The notes: generated by a model not told the origin, from the sequence alone. Shown: positions 1 to 9,306, numbered from the stretch's first letter. The stretch is 35,606 nucleotides of DNA from Microcaldota archaeon (GCA_021804095.1 JAJZKQ010000006.1:1-35606), one strand, 5' to 3'. Numbers and translations are program-made.

Positions 1-193
1 CCACTGCGTTTCTATTCTTATCTTTAAGGTCTTTTGACTCCATCTCCACGAGCGTCTCCCTAAGTATGTATGTAACGCAGTCTGAAACCGAAGAGAATCC
101 AGTGCCTTCTATCTTATCCCTGAGTTTTTTGAAAAGAGGGAGCGGTATTGTTATTGTTGTATACTTTCTCTCTTTTTTATCCATTGATTTCAT
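1..193 (-). CDS. Ribbon-helix-helix (CopG/RHH-type) DNA-binding protein, partial (runs off left edge)
   Basis: Reverse strand translates to MKSMDKKERKYTTITIPLPLFKKLRDKIEGTGFSSVSDCVTYILRETLVEMESKDLKDKNRNAV... with RHH-like beta strand and 'GFSSVSDCVTYILRE' helix; start at 193 or 184; no stop before the window edge. Confidence 0.72.
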   Translation of the reverse strand, partial: MKSMDKKERKYTTITIPLPLFKKLRDKIEGTGFSSVSDCVTYILRETLVEMESKDLKDKNRNAV

Positions 194-200
194 AAAATCA

Positions 201-251
201 TCATGTATTTTAATGTAAATTAATGTATATTAATGTAAATACATTAATATA
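201..251. promoter_or_regulatory. Candidate operator: 10-bp tandem repeats TAATGTAWAT plus 26-bp palindrome upstream of the RHH gene
   Basis: taatgtaaat|taatgtatat|taatgtaaat at 211-240 in exact 10-bp register; palindrome TATATTAATGTA-AA-TACATTAATATA at 226-251. Confidence 0.6.
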
Positions 252-373
252 TAAACCTATGCAGAAACATATTTTTGTAACAGATAGCGCATCTGGTAAG
301 AATATTATACTGATGAATCAAATTCGCTCAAAACCATAATAACTAATATATTGATTATGTGTGATTATGAAGC

Positions 374-595
374 ATGTGCAATAGATGCCCCGGTGAGTAC
401 AAGACAGTCATGGAGAACAAATCTCCAATTTTCTCATCATATTCCTCAAGCCAGCATTCGGAAAAAAATCCTGCCACGCTACCGAAAAAGATTCTAACTT
501 CATGCATCTGCCACTGCGATGTTAATATTCAGCATATAGAAGCGCAGAACAACAGGGAATACTGCCCAGTCTGCCATCACTATCTTAGAAAATAA
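374..595 (+). CDS. Small cysteine-rich protein, possible zinc ribbon
   Basis: 73-aa ORF with ATG start, CxxC near the N-terminus and CICHC...CPVC at the C-terminus. Confidence 0.35.
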   Translation: MCNRCPGEYKTVMENKSPIFSSYSSSQHSEKNPATLPKKILTSCICHCDVNIQHIEAQNNREYCPVCHHYLRK

Positions 596-782
596 CCGCT
601 CCTTGCAAGATTGGCCAAGCGAATCAGAAACCACGCATGCATCGATTCCTGTAAAAAGCGAAATAAAATACAGTATTAATATAGACACGAAATTCCAAGC
701 GTCTAATAAAATAAGAATATCACAATAAGTTTATATTCCATTCCAGACCATAATAACTTTGGATATATCCGTAGGCTAAAAC

Positions 783-2498
783 ATGAAAATACTGCAGCTT
801 GATGTAAACAAGATAACCTATATGCCTGTAAAAAAAGAAGCCAAGATCTTCGACGATGTTGAAAAAGAGGAGGTATCTATCACCGATACCCTTGTCATAC
901 TAACTTCCATAGAAAAAGGAGACACTGTAGAGCTTGCAGACAAAGCAATTGCAGATACTAAGAATTTTCTAGAAAAACTGCAGAGAAAAAGGCTTGTCAT
1001 ATATCCGTATGCTCACCTCAGCAATAATCTCGCAAGCCCAGAAGACGCATATAATCTCCTGAAGTACATGCAGAGCAATACTATCGAAGGCATAGAGGTA
1101 TTCAGGGCTCCTTTCGGCTGGAGCAAAAAACTTATGCTTGACATAAAAGGGCATCCACTGGCAGAACAGTCCAGATCCTATTCAGATGACAAAGAATCAG
1201 AAAAGATATACAAAAAAGTAAAGCCAATCAGCTTTAACACCTCTATAGTTCGCAAAAGCAACTGGTCAGGCCTTCCTGATGCCGATCACCGCACCATAGG
1301 GGAACGGATGGATCTGTATAGTTTTCAAGAAGTCTCACCTTCTATGGTATACTGGCATCCTAAAGGGCATACGATCCTACGCGAACTAATCGAATTCATG
1401 CGCTCTATGGAAGAAGAAAACGGTTTTCAGGAAATAGGCACTCCTGTAGTGGCAAACACTGCCCTCTGGCATGTAAGCGGCCATTATGAGCACTATCGTG
1501 AAAATATGTTTATGTTCAACTCCGAAGCGGAAGAAATGGGTTTAAAGCCCATGAACTGCCCATCAAGCATTCTTATATACAAGTCAAAAAGCTGGAGCTA
1601 TAAAGATCTCCCATTCAGGACTGCAATATTCGACAAGCTATACCGGAAGGAGGTTTCAGGATCCCTTACCGGACTATTCCGCGTCCAGGAATTTACTCAG
1701 GACGACGGCCACATATTCTTAAGGGAAGATCAAATAGAAGAGGAAATAAGCATGGTTCTATTGATGGCAAAAAAAACCTATGCTACATTCGGACTAAAAT
1801 TCATTGCAAACCTCTCCACAATGCCAGATAGCCACATGGGCGATGAAAACCTATGGGCCAAAGCCACCGATTCGCTTAAAAAAGCCCTGGAAAAAAACGG
1901 CCTGGAATACAAAATAAAAGAGAAGGAAGGCGCATTCTATGGGCCAAAAATAGATTTTGACGTAATAGACTCAATCGGAAGATTATGGCAGCTCGGAACT
2001 ATACAGGTCGATTATCAGCAGCCACTGCGTTTTGACCTGGAATATGCAGCCGAGGACGGAAGACTTGAACGCCCTGTAATGATTCATAAAGCAATATTCG
2101 GAAGTCTTGAACGTTTTATAGCAATACTCACAGAACATTATCAGGGGAGATTTCCTACATGGATGGCTCCAACCCAAGTAATGATAATTCCAATATCGGA
2201 GCATACCAATCATTATGCAGAGAAAGCATATTCAAAATTAAAGTCGGCAAAGATAAGGGTATCTATAGATTCAAGCGACAAGACAATGGAAAATAAACTG
2301 CGCGAGGCAATAATGCAAAAAATTCCATACATGATAATACTCGGGAAGAAGGAAGAGGAAGCTGACACTGTAACAGTTAGATGCAGGGGAGACGGAAAGA
2401 ACCAGAAGCCTAACCAAAAATTCGGTGTAAACCTTGGCGAATTCGTCAAAAAGCTTGAAGAAGAGATAAGGGAAAAAGAACTGAAACTGCTGTATTGA
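783..2498 (+). CDS. thrS: Threonyl-tRNA synthetase with archaeal-type N-terminal editing domain
   Basis: 571 aa; class II aaRS core (GLKPMNCPSSILIYKSKSWSYKDLPFR, LFRVQEFTQDDGHIF, RPVMIHKAIFGSLERFIAILTEHYQGRFPTWMAP) and N-terminal archaeal editing-like domain. Confidence 0.97.
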   Translation: MKILQLDVNKITYMPVKKEAKIFDDVEKEEVSITDTLVILTSIEKGDTVELADKAIADTKNFLEKLQRKRLVIYPYAHLSNNLASPEDAYNLLKYMQSNTIEGIEVFRAPFGWSKKLMLDIKGHPLAEQSRSYSDDKESEKIYKKVKPISFNTSIVRKSNWSGLPDADHRTIGERMDLYSFQEVSPSMVYWHPKGHTILRELIEFMRSMEEENGFQEIGTPVVANTALWHVSGHYEHYRENMFMFNSEAEEMGLKPMNCPSSILIYKSKSWSYKDLPFRTAIFDKLYRKEVSGSLTGLFRVQEFTQDDGHIFLREDQIEEEISMVLLMAKKTYATFGLKFIANLSTMPDSHMGDENLWAKATDSLKKALEKNGLEYKIKEKEGAFYGPKIDFDVIDSIGRLWQLGTIQVDYQQPLRFDLEYAAEDGRLERPVMIHKAIFGSLERFIAILTEHYQGRFPTWMAPTQVMIIPISEHTNHYAEKAYSKLKSAKIRVSIDSSDKTMENKLREAIMQKIPYMIILGKKEEEADTVTVRCRGDGKNQKPNQKFGVNLGEFVKKLEEEIREKELKLLY

Positions 2499-2513
2499 TA
2501 CCTGGCGCGGCGC

Positions 2514-3170
2514 ATGCAACAAACAAGAATAATAGTAGACAACAGGGAGAGAAATCCGGAACTGTTAGCATTTTTGAACAGAAACGGCGTAGACCTAACC
2601 TTTGCCCAACTGCCTATTGGCGATTACATACTTTCCGATAGGATGTGCGCCGAGAGGAAGACAGAAAAGGATTTTGAAAACTCAATAATTGACACAAGAC
2701 TCTTCGAGCAGGCCAACCGCCTAAGCAATAGTTTTGAGAAGGCAGTAATGATAATAGAAAATGACGGCAGCGAGCGGGTTATGGGAAGGAACATAATCCT
2801 GGGCGCAATACTAAAGCTGCATTCGGAATTCGGCATACAGGTTCTATTCTCTTCTTCAGGCGAGGAGACTGCCTATATACTAAACAAGCTTGCAGACAAG
2901 GAGCAGCAAAGAGAAGGCAGAGAGCCCAGGCTGGCAGGGCAGAAAAAAGCATCAAGTACCTACCAATGGCAGCTTCTCATCCTTGGCTCGATACCCGGGA
3001 TCGGACCTACCCTGGCAAAAAGCCTGATAAGACATTTCAAGACACTTAAAAATGTCGCATTGGCAAGCCCTGAAGAGCTTATGGAAGTCGAAAAGATAGG
3101 AAGGAAAAAAGCAGATAAGGTCTTTGAGATCCTAAACTCCGAATTCATTCAGAACGAGCCTGTGTCATAG
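2514..3170 (+). CDS. XPF/Hef-type (ERCC4) structure-specific nuclease with C-terminal HhH, no helicase domain
   Basis: VDNRER...PIGDYILSDRMCAERKTEKDF nuclease motif and IPGIGPTLAKSLIRHFKTLKNVALASPEELMEVEKIGRKKADKVFEIL HhH. Confidence 0.92.
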   Translation: MQQTRIIVDNRERNPELLAFLNRNGVDLTFAQLPIGDYILSDRMCAERKTEKDFENSIIDTRLFEQANRLSNSFEKAVMIIENDGSERVMGRNIILGAILKLHSEFGIQVLFSSSGEETAYILNKLADKEQQREGREPRLAGQKKASSTYQWQLLILGSIPGIGPTLAKSLIRHFKTLKNVALASPEELMEVEKIGRKKADKVFEILNSEFIQNEPVS

Positions 3171-3609
3171 CATATGGTTCATCAATAAATCCGACTGAAG
3201 CAACGACTTCCGCAACGCTCTCCGAGAAATCAAGCCTGTACTCCTTTATTATACTGGTGCTTTTTTTCGAAGCTAGTCTCTCGAACTCTTTCCTGTTATC
3301 TGTAAACACTATAAACCTTTTATTGTCGTAAGCGCCGCATTCTTTTATTGCTTTATCTATTTTCATAGTACCGGCAACAAAGAGAAGCATCTCCATCGGA
3401 AGAGATCTCGCCCGCAACTCCCCTTCCGCCTCTCTTAGTTTTGCATTTATATATGAAGGAATCAGCCTCTTAATTACATCCTCATCATACTTGAGGAGAA
3501 GGATGAATCCACTGTTTCTAAAATTCCTAGTCTCCTCAACTATGGAATTTATCTTCTTATCCGAAGTGCAGAGAAATCCGCAAGGCTCTCCCCACTCAAT
3601 TTTATGCAG
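3145..3609 (-). CDS. KEOPS complex subunit Cgi121-like, probable non-ATG start
   Basis: Track ORF 3145-3417 is extended upstream in frame: (CTG)HKIEWGEPCGFLCTSDKKINSIVEETRNFRNSGFILLLKYDEDVIKRLIPSYINAKLREAEGELRARSLPMEMLLFVAGTMKIDKAIKECGAYDNKRFIVF...; 'sl.mEmLLfvaGt..IdkAi' is Cgi121-like. In-frame TAA at 3628-3630 with no ATG/GTG/TTG between it and the conserved region; CTG at 3607-3609 follows AGGTG. Confidence 0.7.
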   Translation of the reverse strand: MHKIEWGEPCGFLCTSDKKINSIVEETRNFRNSGFILLLKYDEDVIKRLIPSYINAKLREAEGELRARSLPMEMLLFVAGTMKIDKAIKECGAYDNKRFIVFTDNRKEFERLASKKSTSIIKEYRLDFSESVAEVVASVGFIDEPYAMTQARSE

Positions 3610-3643
3610 AATTACACCTGATTGTAATTATACCCTCGCAAAT

Positions 3644-4117
3644 TTATTCCTTTACCTCAAGTTTGAATGCCCTTCTCTCACTGTTGCTTCTTATAGTAAA
3701 TAACTCAGGAGGAACTTCATTAAGGCCTATTTCCTCAAAGCCCATCTCCAATAAGAGCTTATTCCCCCTCTCCGTCCTGTTTTTTATTGCTATAAATATG
3801 GCCTTATGATTCTTTGATAAAAAATCATCCAATAATCTTCTGGTCATTTTATATGCTATTCCCTGGCCTCTGAAATCCTCAAGCACTACTGCAGAACGCA
3901 GTTCAGCCCAACCTGATTCAGGCCAGAGATCAAGTGCTTCATGCCCTACTATCTTTTTGTCTGATACAGCAACAACGGACTTCTTAGACCTTATCCACCT
4001 TTTTACTGTATCAGAGCTGACTTTCATGACCGCCCCGGATATCTCATGCTCTCTATTTATCAACTTCACTATCTCTTCTATCTCGCTACTCCTGCCCAGC
4101 CTTATCTTTATTTCCAT
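3644..4117 (-). CDS. GNAT N-acetyltransferase (ArgA-like pattern)
   Basis: RLGRSSEIEEIVKLIN...ELRSAVVLEDFRGQGIAYKMTRRLL...GNKLLLEMGFEEIGLNEVPPEL. Confidence 0.82.
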   Translation of the reverse strand: MEIKIRLGRSSEIEEIVKLINREHEISGAVMKVSSDTVKRWIRSKKSVVAVSDKKIVGHEALDLWPESGWAELRSAVVLEDFRGQGIAYKMTRRLLDDFLSKNHKAIFIAIKNRTERGNKLLLEMGFEEIGLNEVPPELFTIRSNSERRAFKLEVKE

Positions 4118-4147
4118 ATTATCCTACCGAGATACAAAAATTCAGAA

Positions 4148-5272
4148 TCAAGGCCTTTCATCTTTACCCATCAATGCAACTAAAAGCCTTGATACGGTCT
4201 TCATATCCTCTATTCTTATGTATTCATCTTTCGAATGCGGAAATCCTCCCCCTCTAGATATTCCCAAGATGGGATATCCTCTATCCACAAGAATATTTGC
4301 TTCTGTAGTGCCTTTAATTGCAGAAACTGAAAATCTTACCCCGGCCCTTTCTGCAGCTCTCTTCGCATAATTCAATATCTTTAGGTTTCCTGAAGCGAAC
4401 GGGTCCATCAATTCTTCCTTATTTACGGTAAGCTTGTAAGCTGCCCCATATTTTTCGCATATCTTAGCTACTATCTTTTCCATACCTTCAAATCTTCTAT
4501 CCATGGGACCCTTTTCATATCCTCTAATCTCTCCCTCCATAATCACATAGTCAGGCACTACGTTGGCCTGCCTCCCGCCAGATACCTTTCCTATATTCAT
4601 AGTTATTCCTGATCCATCTGACCCTAGCTTCAGTATCGATAATATGATTCCTGCTATCTTTATTGCATTTATTCCCTTTTCAGGATCATTTGCGGCGTGA
4701 GCCTCTTTCCCATAAATCTCAAGTTTGAAAAGCAGATATCCTCTGGACTTATTAATAAATCCTCCAGCACTCTCTGAACCATCAATCACAAAACCAAAAT
4801 CTATCCTCTCTTCCAAATTCAGAAATTCCACTCCCATCCTTCCTTTTTCTTCCCTAGTCGAGAAGACCGCTATTATATTATTCCTCTTCTTTTCCTTGGA
4901 AATTTTACCCAACGCATCAAGCAGGGGTGCAATACCTGCCTTATTGTCAGCTCCTAAGATTGTCTTTCCGTCGCTCTTTATGATTCCTTTATCTGTTACT
5001 GTCTTTATTCTTCTGTCACCTATCTCTACAGTATCCATATGTGCTATAAAAAGAATAGTCTTCCCGCTTCCTTTCAACTTAACAATCAAATTCCCGGAAT
5101 TACTATCATTAAGCCTTCCGGTTTTGTCAAAATAAGGCTTAATCCCAAGATTCCCAAGGTATTTTTTAATATACTCGGCAACCTCAATCTCGGAACCACT
5201 TGGAGAAGGTATCGAAACAAGTTCATAAAAAATCTTTGTAATGTCTTTCAAAATATAACCTATCTTCTGCAT
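4148..5272 (-). CDS. M20-family metallopeptidase (PepT/ArgE/DapE-like)
   Basis: FIAHMDTVEIGD, LGADNKAGIAPLLDAL, FSTREEKGRMG, 'VSGGRQANVVPDYVIMEGEIRG' dimerisation domain, and C-terminal GGGFPHSKDEYI. Confidence 0.92.
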   Translation of the reverse strand: MQKIGYILKDITKIFYELVSIPSPSGSEIEVAEYIKKYLGNLGIKPYFDKTGRLNDSNSGNLIVKLKGSGKTILFIAHMDTVEIGDRRIKTVTDKGIIKSDGKTILGADNKAGIAPLLDALGKISKEKKRNNIIAVFSTREEKGRMGVEFLNLEERIDFGFVIDGSESAGGFINKSRGYLLFKLEIYGKEAHAANDPEKGINAIKIAGIILSILKLGSDGSGITMNIGKVSGGRQANVVPDYVIMEGEIRGYEKGPMDRRFEGMEKIVAKICEKYGAAYKLTVNKEELMDPFASGNLKILNYAKRAAERAGVRFSVSAIKGTTEANILVDRGYPILGISRGGGFPHSKDEYIRIEDMKTVSRLLVALMGKDERP

Positions 5273-5787
5273 TCTTTAGTTATAGTTAACATATACGCTT
5301 TCCATTCCTGCTCCCCTCCTATACTTAGCATCTCTTTTGGTATCTCATGCTTCGGAATGATCCCAAATCCCAATGCCTTTAATGTACCGCTTCCTCCGGA
5401 TTTTCCATTTTTTAGAGAGATTATCCGAACAACATCCTTCTCACTTCTCTGAACTATTTCCTCTATCATCAACCTTTTCATCCAATAATTAATGCCCTGC
5501 TTTCTATTCTCAGGAGCTACCACTGCAGATCTAAATTCAAATATTTCTGTTATTGGCCATAATGAAACTGCCTGATGTGCCTTTATCTCCCCCTTTCCAT
5601 TTAATGCAATTATTGAATTGCCTTCATTTACCCATCCAGCTACATCGTCTTTCGAAACAGGCAAAACAGCTCCGCTTCTTGCATGTTCATCGTTTATAAA
5701 TCTTACTACCTGGGCTATATCACTACGGTCAGGAATCTTAAAACACAACGTTCCATCTGGGCCTTTTGATTTTAATCCTATCTCCAT
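5260..5787 (-). CDS. GNAT N-acetyltransferase, paralogue of 3644-4117
   Basis: IAQVVRFINDEHARSGAVLPVSKDDVAGWVNEGNSIIAL...EFRSAVVAPENRKQGINYWMKRLMIEEI...LKALGFGIIPKHEIPKEML parallels the other GNAT. Confidence 0.78.
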   Translation of the reverse strand: MEIGLKSKGPDGTLCFKIPDRSDIAQVVRFINDEHARSGAVLPVSKDDVAGWVNEGNSIIALNGKGEIKAHQAVSLWPITEIFEFRSAVVAPENRKQGINYWMKRLMIEEIVQRSEKDVVRIISLKNGKSGGSGTLKALGFGIIPKHEIPKEMLSIGGEQEWKAYMLTITKECRR

Positions 5788-5831
5788 GCTATCTATTCTG
5801 CTTAATCCGTATATAAACTTTAAGTCAGATA

Positions 5832-5868
5832 TGATACAAAATTGCTCTAAAATGTATCAAATGATACA
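5832..5868. promoter_or_regulatory. Candidate operator: TGTATCA-AA-TGATACA palindrome plus half-site TGATACA 30 bp away, in a divergent promoter region
   Basis: Palindrome 5853-5868; extra TGATACA at 5832-5838, 30 bp from the right half-site at 5862-5868. Confidence 0.55.
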
Positions 5869-5898
5869 AATATAAACGTTGCCTTCCAATATCAACAT

Positions 5899-6486
5899 AT
5901 GTCAACAGCCAACATGGTAAGAATATATCTGAAAAACAAGCCATACATGCAAGAGGCCTTGGAAAATGGCATAGTAAATATGAGCGCACTGGCAAGGCGC
6001 ATACAGAAAGAACTGAAAATATCCGACTACCTGGCAGTAAAGGCGGCTGTCCGGAGATACTATCAGCAACTTGAAAAGACAAAATCAACTATAGAGCAGA
6101 GGGCACTCTCCGTACTCAAGGGAAACAGGATCACCATAATAGATGGCATATCAATCCTTGTACTAGACAAAGATGTCGAGATACAAAACAGCGCAAAGGT
6201 AAAGGTGAATAATTATTTCATATATCTATGCGAAAACAGGGATCTAAAAAAAGCAAAAATAAAAAACGGAATAATACACAAATATGAAAACTGTGCAGCA
6301 TTAAACATAGAATCCGAAGAAAATGTAGAAAATGTCTCAGGAGTAATGGCGTATGTAACTTCACTCTTTGCAGAATACAACATAAATATAATAGAACTTA
6401 TCTCATGTTATACGCAGAATCTTTTCGTAATCCGCAAAGAAGATACTCTCAGGGCGTACGAACTGATATCTGAAATAGTGAAATGA
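5899..6486 (+). CDS. Putative transcriptional regulator: N-terminal HTH-like region and C-terminal ACT-like domain
   Basis: VNMSALARRIQKELKISDYLAVKAAVRRYYQQL helical N-terminus; C-terminal 'VSGVMAYVTSLFAEYNINIIELISCYTQNLFVIRKEDTLRAYELI' is ACT-like. Confidence 0.65.
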   Translation: MSTANMVRIYLKNKPYMQEALENGIVNMSALARRIQKELKISDYLAVKAAVRRYYQQLEKTKSTIEQRALSVLKGNRITIIDGISILVLDKDVEIQNSAKVKVNNYFIYLCENRDLKKAKIKNGIIHKYENCAALNIESEENVENVSGVMAYVTSLFAEYNINIIELISCYTQNLFVIRKEDTLRAYELISEIVK

Positions 6487-6545
6487 AATAATATTTTAAT
6501 TTGAATTGTATAAATTCTTTTCCTCCCAAATTAATACTGACAAAA

Positions 6546-6602
6546 ATGCAAAAGTTTTCTGTGAGGAAGGATTTTTCAGTATACGAAAATATGAAAGACC
6601 CT
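6546..6602 (+). pseudogene. Truncated duplicate of the 5' end of the nre gene (19 codons, then Gln-stop)
   Basis: ATGCAAAAGTTTTCTGTGAGGAAGGATTTTTCAGTATACGAAAATATGAAAGACCCT against 9603-9659: 54/57 identical, three synonymous differences, then CAG TAG. Confidence 0.9.
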
Positions 6603-6695
6603 CAGTAGAATTGTATGCTGAATCCACAATAAAATTCTTACAAAATATTACATATTATTAATATAATAGTTATTACAATATGATTGTTGAGTTTT

Positions 6696-8048
6696 ATGAC
6701 AAAGCTCTGGGAAAAGAATTGGAAGTTGAATGAAGAAGTAGAATCCTTTGAAACTAAAGACGATTTAGAAATGGATCAAAAACTTGTAAAGTTTGATATT
6801 TACGGTTCGATAGCCCAAACAAAAATGTTAAACAAAATAGGCCTATTAACAAAGGATGAAACGGACAGAGCAATAAAAGGACTTTCGGAAATACTTTTAT
6901 TGGTAGAAAAAGATAAATTTAGGCTTGAACTTGGAGACGAAGATATCCATACTAAGATAGAGAATTTTATTACTGAAAAATATGGTGAAGTTGGGAAAAA
7001 AATACATACGGGCAGATCAAGGAGTGACCAAGTACTTACTGATATGAGACTATACACCAAAAGTAAAATAATAGAGATCTGGGGAGAGCTATTAAAATTG
7101 TCAAGGAGTTTTTATACATTTTCAGAAAAATATGAATTTGTTCCCATGCCTGGTTATACACATATGCAAAAAGCGATGTTATCTTCAGTAGGTATGTGGG
7201 CATCTGCCTTTTTAGAGGCTTTTCTTGAAGATGTATATTCAATAAAAGTAGCATTTGAAATAAACGACAAGTCTCCTCTAGGTTCTGCAGCATCATATGG
7301 TGTACCCATATGCATTGACAGAGATTATACTGCGAAAATTTTGGGTTTTGCAAAAATTCAGAAAAACTCATTGAACACACATAATTCAAGAATAAAGATA
7401 GAATCAGGAGTCATTTCTGGATTAATACCCATATTAATGGATATTAATAGATTTGCAAGTGATATTATGCTTTTTACTACTTCAGAATATGGATTTTTTA
7501 ATATAGACGAAAGTTTATGTTCTGGAAGTAGCATAATGCCACAAAAAAAGAACGTCGATGTCGCTGAACTTTTAAGGAGTAAGATACATCTATTAATTGG
7601 ATACTATATACAATCGGTAAGTATACCCAACAATCTGTTTTCTGGATATAGTAGAGATTTTCAGGACGGGAAAAAACCACTTTTTATGAGTCTTGATCTG
7701 GCATCGGAATGTATAAAGATAACCAATATCCTGATTAATGGTATAAAACCCAACATATATAATTTAAACAAGTCGATTACTCCAGAATTGTTTGCTACAT
7801 ATAACGCAATTAAGATGACTTCAGAAGGAAAATCATTCAGAGATGCGTACAGGATCATCGGAAATTCTAAAAAATATAATAAACCACAAAATATCAGAAG
7901 TGTACTGAACGAATCCAGTCATCTGGGAGGTACAGGCAATTTAGGTATTAAATTATATTTTAAAGATATAGTAAAAGAGGAAAAAATCCTTAATATAAAG
8001 AGTAAAGAGTTTGAAGATGCTATTGAAAAACTGGTTTATGGGAGATAA
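6696..8048 (+). CDS. argH: Argininosuccinate lyase
   Basis: IHTGRSRSDQVLTDMRLY, PGYTHMQKAMLSSVGMWASAF, GSSIMPQKKNVDVAELLRSK signature; track start 6684 is TTG, ATG at 6696. Confidence 0.96.
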   Translation: MTKLWEKNWKLNEEVESFETKDDLEMDQKLVKFDIYGSIAQTKMLNKIGLLTKDETDRAIKGLSEILLLVEKDKFRLELGDEDIHTKIENFITEKYGEVGKKIHTGRSRSDQVLTDMRLYTKSKIIEIWGELLKLSRSFYTFSEKYEFVPMPGYTHMQKAMLSSVGMWASAFLEAFLEDVYSIKVAFEINDKSPLGSAASYGVPICIDRDYTAKILGFAKIQKNSLNTHNSRIKIESGVISGLIPILMDINRFASDIMLFTTSEYGFFNIDESLCSGSSIMPQKKNVDVAELLRSKIHLLIGYYIQSVSIPNNLFSGYSRDFQDGKKPLFMSLDLASECIKITNILINGIKPNIYNLNKSITPELFATYNAIKMTSEGKSFRDAYRIIGNSKKYNKPQNIRSVLNESSHLGGTGNLGIKLYFKDIVKEEKILNIKSKEFEDAIEKLVYGR

Positions 8049-8049
8049 A

Positions 8050-9306
8050 ATGAATAAAAAAACAGAATACACAAAGGTTTCGTCATATGAAGCTAGAAAA
8101 GGAGATATAAAGAATACACTTCTACTTTATTCTGGAGGATTGGACACATCAGTTATGCTTAAATGGATACAAGACGAGTATAAAATCGATGTTACTACAT
8201 TGACACTTAATATCGGACAACAACATGATGACCTTGAAGAAATCAAAAAGAAAGCTTTAAAATTCGGGGCAGTGAAAGCAATCGTTGTCGATGCTCGTAA
8301 AGAATTTGCAGAAGAATTTATATCTAAAGGAATCAAAGCAAACGCATCGTATCAAGGAAATTATCATCTATCTACTCCTATAGGGCGAGCTATTCTAGCT
8401 AAAAAGGCAGTAGAAGTTGCAAAAGCGGAAGGTATAAAATCTATAGCACATGGAGCAACTGGAAAAGGCAATGATCAAGTACGAATAGATGGTTACATTA
8501 TGACCCTAGATCCAACAATGAAAATAATCGCACCGGTAAGAGAATGGTCAATGGACAGAAATGATGAAATAAAATACGCAGAGAAACATAATATCCCTAT
8601 ACCAGCAACTATGGATTCTCCATATAGTGATGATGACAACATGTGGGGAATCACTTGGGAAGGCGGTGAAATAACAGATCCTTCTTTAATAATTCCCGAG
8701 GAAAAATTCCTCAAAACATATACGTTACCAAAAAACGCAATAGATACTCCCGAATTTATTAAGTTAGAATTTATAAAAGGAATACCCGTTTCATTAAACG
8801 GAAAACGATTGGATCTAGTTAGCTTGATCAGTAAGCTAAATAAGCTGGCAGGTAACCATGGAGTTGGTACCTATCAGGTTTTAGAGGATAGGATTATAGG
8901 TCTAAAAAATAGAGGAGTATACGAACATCCAGCAGCCCATGTAATAATAGAAGCACATAAAACTTTAGAGAAATATGTATCTACAAGACAATTAAATGAA
9001 TTAAAAGAAATCTTAGACATTAAATGGGGTTATTATTGTTATAGCGCATATTGGTTTGATCCGGTTATGGAAGCCATAAATGCATTTAACGATAAAATAA
9101 ATGAGCGTGTTACCGGAGTAGTTACTGTACGTTTATTCAAAGGAAATACAACGGTTGTTGCTATCGAATCTCCTTTCAAGCTGGCTCACGTATCATTCAA
9201 TAATAAAGAGGGTTACGATTTAAACACAAATGCAAGCCCAGGTTTTATAGAGATATATACCCTTCAAATGAAGATTGCAGAAGAAGTGAAGAAAAGAAGC
9301 TCGTAG
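8050..9306 (+). CDS. argG: Argininosuccinate synthase
   Basis: LLYSGGLDTSVMLKWI P-loop, AHGATGKGNDQVRID; ATG at 8050 follows the argH stop (track start 8011 is probably too long). Confidence 0.97.
   Translation: MNKKTEYTKVSSYEARKGDIKNTLLLYSGGLDTSVMLKWIQDEYKIDVTTLTLNIGQQHDDLEEIKKKALKFGAVKAIVVDARKEFAEEFISKGIKANASYQGNYHLSTPIGRAILAKKAVEVAKAEGIKSIAHGATGKGNDQVRIDGYIMTLDPTMKIIAPVREWSMDRNDEIKYAEKHNIPIPATMDSPYSDDDNMWGITWEGGEITDPSLIIPEEKFLKTYTLPKNAIDTPEFIKLEFIKGIPVSLNGKRLDLVSLISKLNKLAGNHGVGTYQVLEDRIIGLKNRGVYEHPAAHVIIEAHKTLEKYVSTRQLNELKEILDIKWGYYCYSAYWFDPVMEAINAFNDKINERVTGVVTVRLFKGNTTVVAIESPFKLAHVSFNNKEGYDLNTNASPGFIEIYTLQMKIAEEVKKRSS

Noticed and set aside
211-250. CRISPR-like array
   Set aside because: Repeats are 10 bp, contiguous and without spacers; operator-like instead.
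8011-8049. Overlapping argG start inside argH
   Set aside because: In-frame ATG at 8050 immediately follows the argH stop and is the more natural start.
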